A program made the translations under genes and the position numbers. DNA of 64,000 nt from Heliopora coerulea (taxonomy: Eukaryota; Cnidaria; Anthozoa; Scleralcyonacea; Helioporidae), in contig JASJOG010000157.1 in assembly GCA_030142905.1 (NCBI GenBank), positions 394,001-458,000 on the forward strand. The letters are read 5' to 3'. Positions within the stretch are counted from its first letter, which is position 1; the number at the start of each line of letters is the position of its first letter. Below are positions 52,666-61,828 of this stretch, in pieces. The notes beneath the pieces were generated by a model. The model was given only the letters and a program-made list of their open reading frames with translations. It did no database searches and was not told where the DNA came from.

Positions 52666-53937
52666 ATGGCTTCAAACATCGAATCGACATCGGCTTTGGT
52701 ACAAGAAAGTTCGGAAGGGGTTACGGGAACTTCTTTGTCCATCGTTGACGACCAATTTGCAAGTACGGTCTTTTTGATCGAGGCACAATCGGACGAAGTC
52801 GAAACCGAGGTTGAAGACAGGATCGAAGAGGTGTGTATTTTTGTCCTTCCTTGAGATAATATGGCACAAAATTTTCAATTTCTGACTTTAGTTGTTATTG
52901 TTTTGTGACAGATGGAAGGTTTGAAGCAGTTTCCTTGCCCCCATTGCGAGAAAATTTGCAAATCGAAGGGAGGATTGACCAACCATATTCAAAGGATGCA
53001 TGCTAACGAAGGCAAAGCAATTGAATCTGGTGTTAAGATCCCCGTGTTAACTTCCGAGGCAGTCGACAATATGCTGGCAGACATCAGAAGCAAACTACAT
53101 GAAAGCCAACTCTATGATGAGAATACACTAGCCGAAGTTGATAAGCTGCGACCAAGCTCTTCATTTTATGAGGAGGCGATCAAACTATTTATGGACTTTG
53201 GGAAGAATCTCAGTCAAGATAAACTTTTAGAAAAGTTCTATGGGAATATGTACAGCGAATGGAAAACGTTTTCTCCACCTTCCATGGATACCAAGTATGT
53301 ATTCCTGGTTCTTATTCATCTCCCCGAGAAACTTGTTAATTTTTATAAGCAGAATACCTCAGTGAAGGAAAACACCCAGGAATTTGCTCAAGATCTTCAA
53401 GCAAGGGAGTTGGGCCCATTGTCATACATTGCTGGTTACTGTATTCATACATTATACAGAAAGAGCAAAAAATCTGTGCATTGGAATTCAGAGAGGAGCC
53501 AAGAAATAAAAGCACTTTTAGTTTCACTAAAATATGAGAAGTCAGAGGATGAATTTGTGGCATCAATTTCAAGAGGAGGGCTGTGGGCACCCAACTCTAC
53601 TTTGGTCAACATTTTTAAAATTGCAGAGCTGGTATTTCGAAAACATTGTGTGTGTGAAAGTGAGAAAAGTTTACCAGCAGACAAAATGTTGGCAGATGTG
53701 TTGAGCTCTCCTGAAGTTAAAAGTCTGTGGGAAAGTGCAACAACAAACTGTTTGCATCCAGTTTCAGAAGAGTGTTTGAACCTCTGTCTGGAAAATATTT
53801 TAACACTTTATATTCGTGTCAGATGTTTTTCACATGCTAAAGACATCATAAATAAATATAAACTTAAGGCAAAGCAACAGAAGGGAAAAGGTTTAAGAAC
53901 TGAACTGAAAAGAAAAGAGGCTGATAATGGACAGTAA
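52666..53937 (+). CDS. C2H2 zinc-finger protein of transposon type, two exons
   Basis: Exon 1 52666-52830 (55 codons, acidic end DEVETEVEDRIEE), donor GTGTGT. Exon 2 52912-53937 from acceptor TTGTGACAG, phase 0. Predicted length 396 aa, no stops. One C2H2 finger near residue 61 (CPHCEKICKSKGGLTNHIQR then MH). Downstream is a conserved-looking segment with LSYIAGYCIHTLYRK, SISRGGLWAPN and AELVFRKHC, and a Lys-rich tail. AGYxxxxL plus RGGLW is a pattern I associate with proteins encoded beside DNA transposons, but I cannot name the family. No DDE triad is visible. It is divergent from the HARBI1-like gene (start codons 158 bases apart) and convergent with the THAP gene at 55272. Confidence 0.75.
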
Positions 53938-53989
53938 GACTAAACTAAACTAAACTAATGTTATTTATACTGGATAACTCTATCAGTTA
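53938..53989. repeat. TAAAC short tandem
   Basis: ACTAAACTAAACTAAACTAA directly after the C2H2 stop. Confidence 0.6.
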
Positions 53990-54225
53990 TGGCTAAACTG
54001 TTCTCCCTAGAGGTCCAGCAAGGGCCATCCCTTATTGGTCCAGTGTTACTACAGGAGGAAACCGGAGTACCTGGAGAAAACCTGCGGTGTTTGGTAGAGT
54101 CAAACTGGAAGCACTCTTCTCATGTGCAGCCAAGGTAAACTTTTAATGGGACAACTACACAGAGCATGAGTCGAACCATGGTCGCAGAAGTGAAAGGCAT
54201 GTGTGCTAACCACTATGCCATCAAC
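53990..54225 (-). repeat. tRNA-derived SINE, copy A4, most complete
   Basis: The body GCTAAACTGTTCTCCCTAGA, AAACCGGAGTACCTGGAG and AAACCTGCGGTGTTTGG is followed at the right by a minus-strand tRNA head (A box CATAGTGGTTAGCACAC, B box ATGGTTCGACTC). Thus the SINE runs on the minus strand from about 54225 leftward. Confidence 0.75.
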
Positions 54226-54306
54226 AACAACACTCACCAACAACAACACTCACCAACAACAACACACACCAACAACACACTCACCAATAACCAACACCCA
54301 CACCCA
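54226..54306. repeat. CAACAACACTCAC microsatellite
   Basis: Tandem CAACAACACTCAC and related units, then CACCCACACCCAC. It may derive from the SINE tail. Confidence 0.85.
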
Positions 54307-54518
54307 CATGATTGTGCTGTGTAGGAAGTGCAAAATGATAGATCAAATGGTTAATAAGGTTCTAAATTGCTGATATTTTTTGAATGAAATACTGACATTT
54401 TGAGCAAGAGCCCTTTATCAGAGTAAACTGTGAGGGGAAATAGAAAGAGGAACCTATATATGTAGTAATTTTATGATGTAAGAAAGTGGATGGCCAATCA
54501 ACTGTAATGGAAGGAAAT

Positions 54519-54585
54519 TATTTTACTCTGGCTAATTCCAGACGATTTTACTCATCAAGGGAGAACCCTCATGTAATGGTAACTG
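54519..54585. mobile_element. Short MITE of the GTCTGG/TTAACCCTTT family, copy 6, partial
   Basis: ATTTTACTCTGGCTAATTCC then AGACGATTTTACTCATC, the core of the family in the orientation of the 28812 copy. Ends eroded. Confidence 0.5.
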
Positions 54586-55271
54586 CTGTAAAAATACACA
54601 GATATAATACCATGTAATAGCATTCTGACATTGCACATGTATATCATAAATAAATAGAGACAATTGCCTGTAAAAATATGAAGTGAAATTTATTTTAAAA
54701 ATACATAATTTTATTCTATAATATATATACATCAATACAGATAAATTATTCAAGTTCTTTTTTTTTTCTATTTCATCAAACCAGTTTTAAGTGGATTTCA
54801 TTTGTCCACAACCCTCCTCCTTTATCCAGGCTTGGGACCGGCTGTGTTTATGACATTAACACAGGCAGAGTTAAAATTGTTTGATGATTTTGGAAAAGAT
54901 AATACTTTACACTTGTTCTATTCAATCAACCAGAATTAGTTTCAAAGAAATTTGTTGAAAATAAAAGCTGCACCTATAACCCCAGGAGGGAGGCAGGAGG
55001 GTACTATCACTTGCCCAATGTGAACCCTCAGACTAGTGGAGGGAAGGAGGTGTCCTACTCCTCCATTCTAGGCTGGCTCCAAAGCAAAGCCTAGCCACTG
55101 CCCATAATAGTAGTTCATACTTATTAAATAGTTTATATGTACATAACACTCTATTTTACTATTTACACCAAATAATTAGAACTTTAGATCAAAAACATAA
55201 AAATTGTAAGCCGAATATGAAAGGGGATAAAGTTGTTCACTTGCTTTTACGTTTAGGAAGAGGCTCATCAC
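54586..55271. other. Non-coding stretch between convergent C2H2 and THAP genes
   Basis: AT-rich with no supported gene. 54970-55100 has GGAGGGAGGCAGGAGGGTAC-type sequence. It presumably holds the 3' untranslated region of the THAP gene. Confidence 0.4.
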
Positions 55272-55801
55272 TCACACTGTACCATTTATACTTTCTATCA
55301 CCTTGATGCCTTCCAGCCACATTTCCTTTGGCGAGGGAGGTTCAAAATTTTGAATTAGCCGTCGAGGTGTCACTGGACTAGACTCCACACTTTTCGTTGG
55401 CAAATTCAGCGTAGGTACAGCTTCTGGCAATCGTCTCTTGCGGCTTGAAACTGTATTAAACAACAAAATACTTATGAGTTTTAATTTATTCAAGGTGTGC
55501 GTACTCGACAACACAGAAACGCCACAGTTTGTGCTATACAACTCCAAACACACCTTGCTTTATACTTACAGTTTTCAATAAATCTTTCCTCAAAATGATT
55601 TTGGCAAATATGAATTCTTCTTTCTTTGATTTGCCTTCGTAAATCAGCGTTTACTTCACGGTTTCTACAAACGACCTTGATCCACTCGTCACCAACATTC
55701 GTTGATTTCTCATCGTCACCAGCTGGGATCTTAAAAATACTAATTCCCGAATTCCTTCTGTTTGTTCCGCATCCAAATATCGAGCAATTGGCGCCGGGCA
55801 T
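55272..55801 (-). CDS. Small THAP-domain protein, two exons
   Basis: Exon 1 55570-55801 starts MPGANCSIFGCGTNRRNSGI and ends in the donor GTAAGT (phase 1). Exon 2 55272-55450 from acceptor AATACAG ends at TGA. Joined length 136 aa. The THAP finger spans residues 1-78: C6-x4-C11, FKIPAG, a W at about residue 36, and ICQNHFEERFI (third Cys, His). The remainder (LPEAVPTLNLPTKSVESS, then PRRLIQNFEPPSPKEM) is short, so the protein is little more than a DNA-binding domain. No stops or frame breaks. It probably binds the element's own ends or promoter, by analogy with THAP transposons. Confidence 0.8.
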
Positions 55802-56385
55802 GCTTCTGATTTGAATATAAGAGCGTGCACTGAACCGTAAAATACGGTGACCTTAGCTGTTTTCTCTCTATTGCTTTTGTCGCTTGTGCACCTTCGTCAT
55901 CACGTGATAGCCCAAAAAACCAAACAATAACATATTTGATCATGCGCAGGCGGACATACGGGAACTTGGTCACATTCGGGTCTTTTGTAGCCTAGCGACC
56001 CCAAGCGCCGGTGAAAACAAGCCGAACTTCCACTAGCTTGCGTTTACATGGCCGCCGTGTACATACATGCGACATCCGATCTCACTCAAGAAATATTTAT
56101 AACTTACCCTAAATATGCCAAAGAATTGTGTTGTAGTACGGTGTCACAACCATAATTACTGTACAGACAAGAAGAGGTCGTTTTTGGAGTTTCCAAAAAG
56201 GCACAAAAGCCCAGAGAGACGGAATAAATGGCTTGTGGCGATCAAACGAGTCAATGCAGATGGTACCCACTGGAGTCCATCGAAATTCTCTACAATTTGT
56301 TCAGATCATTTTGTGACAGGTAAGTAAAATAAAGTAAATGGTTTGAACCTGGGAGAATCGTGACATGTTTGAGGAAGTTGATCGT

Positions 56386-56558
56386 CCAGGTTAGTGTAGT
56401 CTTGAGAAAGACTGTTGGTTGAAGTGACTGACGTTTCGACAGCCTTAGCGGCGGTCATCTACAGATGACCTTTTTGACTCTGAAGATGACCGCCGCTAAG
56501 GCTGTCGAAACGTCAGTCACTTCAACCAACAGTCTTTCTCAAGACTACACTAACCTGG
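56386..56558. repeat. Perfect 75-bp inverted repeat with hammerhead-bearing arms
   Basis: The arms 56386-56460 and 56484-56558 are exact reverse complements (outer ends CCAGGTTAGTG and CACTAACCTGG) around a 23-base spacer. Each arm holds GTCGAAACGTCAGTCAC, a sequence typical of Penelope-element termini. It lies in the intron of the THAP transposase gene. Confidence 0.9.
56475..56519 (+). ncRNA. Minimal hammerhead-ribozyme-like core (Penelope type)
   Basis: TGACT (stem I) is followed by CTGAAGA, matching the CUGANGA core. A stem II comes next (GAC-GCC...GGC-GTC), then GAAA, ACGU and AGTCA, which pairs with TGACT. The cleavage position would be after GUC at 56514. Stem III is only the self-complementary ACGU without a loop, the arrangement described for minimal hammerheads of Penelope elements that act as dimers. 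The left arm carries the same 3' half on the minus strand, but its CUGANGA is altered (CTGTAGA). Activity is unproven. Confidence 0.6.
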
Positions 56559-59354
56559 TAAGTAAAATATTAATCATGATATCTTAACAGGAATAAATTC
56601 AGTAGTTGCTTTAGAAATGAAGACAAAAGGTTATGTGTGTGTGTAGATCTAAACAAAGAATATATCGGGAAGCTAATTACCAAATACCATGTTCACGAGA
56701 GTTAATTGAGGAGTAACATCAATTACATTAATTGCCTTCCAGTCCCATGCATTCTGAGCGATTTTAACACAAAGGCGTACGGGAAAATCTGGGAACTTTG
56801 ATGTTACAAAATTTGTATCTGTATTTGTATTTGAAGCCAACCGAGATAATGTGGATGTGCAAAGATCAAAGTTCTGACAGATGTAGGTTGTCTTTGAAGT
56901 TGGTAGTGTCTGTTTAACAATAGTTTCTGGCATATTGTTCCATTCATTCAATCATTGATGTAACTCCGAATGATTGGTTGTAGTAGTTAGTTCTGCCGGA
57001 CAGTCTACGGCAAATACACGTATCATTATTTTCGTTGTTTTCAAATGCAACATCATACAACTTTTCCAAAATCGCATGGATTGAACCCTGGTTCCTGGTG
57101 CATTTTAGTTCTTAAGCATGATTTTAATAAAAAAAAAAAAAAAAAAAATAAGGAATATTTTCCTGTAAATCATTTAATTTTCAGTTGATTCACAAAATTT
57201 TCAAAATTTCATGCTTGCAACTACTTTTTCAAGTCTTGTTTTTGCTTGTTTTGTGAAAAGTTTAATGTCGCAAAAATCCCAATTCTTTCCAAACCGTCTG
57301 TTTATAAAAATTAAACCCGCAAACATTTCTGGTTTTACAGTATTAAATTTGCTTTTCTATAGCCAGTGGCACCCTGAGAAGAAGGATTTCCTGCTCCTCC
57401 AGGAAGGGGAGGAAAGAAATATTAAAAGGTTAAAAGAGAAAGGGAAAGAATGTTTATAGCCTTTCAATAATGATAATTTTATGCGTGGTGACATTTTGCT
57501 GACCTGAAAAGTGATAGTTTCAAGGGGCTTCGCCCATGACCCCCCCAAGGGGCTCAGCCTGACTGTAGACCCCGGGTAAGGGATCCACCCACTGGATCCC
57601 CCTTGTCATTCTTCCCCCCCCATTGGTGGGAGAATATTTGAAATATAGGGCCTAGTAAATTATCAGTGATTTTTTTTAGTACATCTTTGACAACATTCAG
57701 TCATTCTGAACTTCCTTTTTATCCTTCCAGGACAACCTTCAAAAGATCCAGTTCATCCTGACTATGTTCCATCAATTTTTCCGCATATACCATCAAGCAA
57801 AGACACAGCAGACAAACACTTGAAGCGCTACAAATGCACCATGACTTCATCTTCAAAGCAACTTGGCCCAAAATGGTTGGCATTTGACAGTAAGGCCCCT
57901 GGTGTGACCGATAATGGTGATCTTGAACATAACAGTGTATGTAGTGCTAGTGATAATGACAATGATGAGGTAGATCAAACAACTAGTCCTACAAATGAAC
58001 AGGATCCACAACCTCTACCAAGTACACCCGGAAATGATACTGATGCCAACTTGCAGCAGCTACTTAATGAGCAAAAAAAACTAAATGAACAGCTTAATGA
58101 TTACATAAGGATGCTGCAAGAAGAGCTTGATATGGCCAGGGAAGAAGTTAGCAATTTGAAAAGAGATGGATAAAGTTCGATTATCAGTATCAAGCATAAG
58201 AGGTGACAACATGCGCTGTAAATTTTACACTGGGATAACATGGACTGTTTTTGAAAAAAACTTACAATTTCCTGGCTCCTCATGTGAAGGCAAAAACTAA
58301 AAACAGTCTTCCATTTATGGACCAATTTTTTCTAACTTTAGTTAGACTGCATCTTGATCTGTCTTTTGAATTGCTAGCCTATCTGATTGGGTGTGGCAAG
58401 TCCACAGTGAGAGATTACTTTTGGAAGTGGATCGACATCATGTACGCAAAGATGAACTTTCTAGTGTGATGGCCCGACCCGGAGACCATCATAATCAGCT
58501 TGCCCCCAGAATTTAAGGAGAAGTTTCCTCATTTGACATCAATTATAGATTGCTTCGAGTTGTTCATTGATTTGCCAGGGAATCTCCTCACACGGCAGCA
58601 AACTTACTCAAACTATAAGAAACACACTACTGTCAAGGTTTTCATCTCATGCAGCCCTCTAGGTGCCATTAGTTACCTGTCACTGGGACGGGGTGGCCGG
58701 GTTTCAGATATAGACCTGGTGCGACAGTCCGGTTTCATTTCACCTACCTGACACAGACCAGGTGATCAGATCTTAGCCGATCGAGGTTTCCCACTTAAAG
58801 ATGACTTTGCTACTTTGTGCAGTGCCGAGTTAGTAATCCCCTCTTTCACCAAAGGCAAAACACAATTGTCTGCAAAGGAAGTGGAAACTTCAAGGGAGAA
58901 ATCTGCAATCAGGATCCACATTGAGCGAGTTATTGGACTTCTCAAGAACAGGTACACCATTCTTCAAGGAACCCTTCCCATTCAGATGATAAAGTCACTG
59001 AAGGATGAGGCGGACACAGCCGATCTTGCCAGTATTGATAGGCTACTAACTGTCTGTGCTGTACTTGTTAATTTGGGACCAAGCATAGTCTTTAAGGGAT
59101 AATGTACAAATAAAAGACTTAAGACTTGGAATTCTTGAATTGTCAAATTTTTAAAGATGATTGTTTTCTCATCCTTGTGCATTGGATTGTATAATTTCTC
59201 AACAAGTAATTAATACAGTTATTAACCTATAATCAACATTGGTATTAAACACATGTACAGTCTATAATAAATCTTATGAAGACTTCAATACAAATCTTAT
59301 TAACTGTAGAAAACTTCCATTCTTAGAGGAAAGAAACTTTATTGGACCAAAGCT

Positions 59355-61640
59355 TTACTTTTGCTTCTTGCAGTCCTTACAATACCAGTTATTCTTAGGT
59401 ACAGTCTTCCTCTTTGGTCGTACACACGCCAAATGTATCCATCCATTGTGTGGACACTGAAGGCCATCACAACCAATCATAACCTCACTACCGTCCCATG
59501 GCCTCTTACAATAACAGTATATGTCCTCATCTGTTGCTGGATGTGTGGGTTTTTTAAAGCTTTCAACAGCCCTAGTGAGGAGTTCTCTTACAACATGTTT
59601 CTTCCAAAATGCTTCTAGCTTTGGAAGTAGCTCATCTAGAAAGTCTTGATCTTTGGGGATGTTACATGCAATAAACCCATCGTTAAGTTTTACTAGAAAC
59701 AGGCACTGGCCAATATCATATACTTCCATTTGAAGCTGGACCTGCGTGTAATATGTATGATCATTCCTCAATGTCCCTCCATAAACATAACTAGATTGAT
59801 CATTCCAAAACTCAGTGCATTTCATGTGGCGGGCTGAATAGGGACACTTTATTTCCACAACAAACTTCCCATGGCACTCGCATGTCACAATACCATCAGC
59901 TGTTGCTGACAGCCACGGCCTATTAGTGGCAACCTTCATTCCAGTTTTGTGTAGTCTGCCATTGACGTGTTCCTTCTGTACTTCCCTTTGAAAGAGTTCA
60001 AACACAACCTCTTCATTGTCTCTGCCATATTTTATTGATGCAGCATTGATCGGCTTTGCACTCATCGTGGTGATACCTTTGATAACTGACGGGGCCGGAT
60101 TGTCCTGGTTCGTCTTTGAAACAGTTTGTGCAAAGGAGGCTGTAATGTGGCCTGGGCGCTGTTCGTACCATACAGTGCTTTGGGACTGAGTACGTGTTTG
60201 TTCTTCAAGGAAGTCAACTTCGTCCACAGAAACTCTCAAGTCACTACACACTTGATCCACCTTCGATGACAACTCTTCTTCAGAAAGTCTTGCATTTTCC
60301 TCACTGTATAGCGCTCGAAGTGGCATTGGCAGCTTGACCACTGGCTTGACAACACGCCGACATCTAAATACCTCTGCTGTTTCACCAAAAAGTGATAACA
60401 CAACTGGTGCCGGTTCTTCTCCTACCAAACTTTGTAGAAACGAATGCTGATCCTCTCCTGACGATCCATTGATGTTGCTGGTGCTGCGCGGTTTTCTTGC
60501 ATTGGCGACGACACATGCCACTGCTTTATAGCCATAAAAGCAAATGTCCTTGATTCTTGCAGGCTGCACTTTGGACGTGAAGAAATTATTCCACTCGCAT
60601 GGCTTGCTGGTGCACATCATAGTGGTCACCCCCAACCGAACGGCCGCTTCAGTCATAAACAGTACTGCTGCAACGTGAGAACAGGATTCACCTAACCTGT
60701 GAAAAGAACAATACATAAATTTACAAAATAAAATTAGTATTGATACTAAAGTAAGTCAGGTGTAATGGTTTATTTTATATTTTGTAGAGAATGAGCCGCT
60801 GCCACAATTCTATTAAATTTTGAAAATGTTTTCTATAAAAAAATATATTGTTGGCCTTTCATCAATAGGAGGGAGGCAATTTATTTTATTGGGTGTGGCC
60901 TGATTGGCCTCAAGGTTTGCAAGATCTCTGCACTACAAAATATGCATTTATCTCTGGAATAAATTTTCTGAAATTCTTGGCATTACCCTGCCATGCAAGT
61001 ACAATGTCCAGCGAGAACTTCTCCATCCTTGTTAGTGGCAACCCATGGCTGGTGGCTTGGGTCATTGGCTCTCTGAGATGGTCGCACATCTGCTCTAAAA
61101 ACAATAGACTCATGTTCTGTGATGTGATGACGTACTGCACCGACGAAACCTGCAGTGAAGTAGCGATGTGCTTCAAGTGACCGGTAGTTTTTCATTGCCT
61201 CATGAGTATGGACTCCTGAAATGAACAAAATAATTGCCATGTAAACGTGTGTAAAATATAACCCGATCAATAGCCTTGTCCCCCACTTCACACCGCCAAA
61301 CGTGATATCTTGATTAGAAGAAACCCCATATTTTTTCTTATAATCCCAGTGAAATTTCTGTGTTTAATCACAGCTATAGTTTGTACACCAGAATAATTAC
61401 TGATACATAAACAAAATAAAATTTACTTTCACTTTGAAAAAACATGAAAAACTTACCTGCAGATGAGATCAAATACATAACAAGATCGGGAAATTGTACG
61501 TCTGGCCACTGCGTAGGTTCGTCTACCCAAGCATCTGCTGGTAGACGAAAGGGACATTCTCTCAGCCCTATTGCCGCTAGTTTCGCGTCATATCGCTTCC
61601 TAGCCTCGATAGAGAGACTGTCTATATAATTATATGACAT
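59355..61640 (-). CDS. SWIM-YqaJ-PHD protein of the ISL2EU element, three exons, intact
   Basis: Exons 61457-61640, 60987-61215 and 59355-60696 join in frame (1755 nt, 584 aa; junction phases 1 and 2). It starts MSYNYIDSLSIEARKRYD; an in-frame ATG at 61676 could add 12 residues. A SWIM zinc finger crosses junction 2 (GHCTCMAG joined to LGESCSHVAAVLF, CxCxnCxH). The middle part is a YqaJ/lambda-exonuclease-like domain: WYEQRPGHITAS, AASIKYGRDNEE, WLSATADGIV, FVVEIKCPYSARH, YYTQVQLQMEV. These contain the acidic D...E-x-K and Q residues of that nuclease fold. A C-terminal PHD finger follows (YCYCKRPWDG, MIGCDG, CPHNGWIHLACV, WYCKDC). Its likely role is processing DNA ends during transposition. 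There are no stops, in contrast to the partner transposase. Confidence 0.88.
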
Positions 61641-61828
61641 TTCAGAAGAATAACGAAAAAAAATCGGTATAAACACCTAAAAATAGGTTACAAAATTTCG
61701 CTGTCGAACACAATATGGATGCCGGTGAAGAACGCGGTTTGTTTTCACCGGCAAGCCGATTGCCGTCACGTGACTAATGACCTGTGACGTAGTTCCGCCC
61801 CCGGCTATTGACTATGATCAGACCAAAC

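Larger units (their letters stand above)
52574..55909. mobile_element. Candidate two-gene element carrying C2H2 and THAP genes
   Basis: The left boundary reads ATCACGTGACAACGAAGG then TGCACAAAAG (52574-52602). The right boundary, inverted, reads ATCACGTGATGACGAAGG then TGCACAAGCG (55881-55909). These near-identical 28-bp sequences sit about 90-110 bases before the start codons of two convergent genes. They may be terminal repeats or a shared promoter element. No target duplication could be fixed and no DDE enzyme is inside. Confidence 0.45.
56115..59102 (+). pseudogene. ISL2EU transposase with THAP finger, interrupted
   Basis: Exon 1 56115-56320: MPKNCVVVRCHNHN, then ICSDHFVTG, a full THAP finger, donor GTAAGT. 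Exon 2 starts at about 57731 after TCCTTCCAG and continues QPSKDPVHPDYVPSIFPHI, an acidic linker and a coiled coil (NEQKKLNEQLNDYIRMLQEE). The DDE part follows in broken frames: MRCKFYTGITWTVFEK, LDLSFELLAYLIGCGKSTVR, TSIIDCFELFIDLPGN (first Asp), ILADRGFPLKDDF (second Asp) and IHIERVIGLLKNRYTIL (Glu). Stops or frameshifts occur near 58171, 58250, 58467 and 58750. All catalytic residues remain, so decay is fairly recent. Confidence 0.88.
55949..61799. mobile_element. ISL2EU-type DNA transposon (THAP-DDE transposase plus YqaJ protein)
   Basis: The outer ends both start GGCGGA (55949 plus; 61794-61799 minus). Subterminal GCCGGTGAAAACAAGCCG (56007-56024) is matched inverted at 61735-61752 with one difference. 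Two convergent genes fill the element: a THAP plus DDE transposase (plus, broken) and a SWIM-YqaJ-PHD protein (minus, intact). That pairing is characteristic of the ISL2EU group. The target duplication was not determined. The right end abuts direct-repeat copy 2. Confidence 0.75.

Noticed and set aside
56673..56951. 92-codon minus ORF in the THAP transposase intron
   Set aside because: Protein-like composition but no recognisable domain or partner exon; possibly a fragment of an unrelated insertion. Not enough to annotate.
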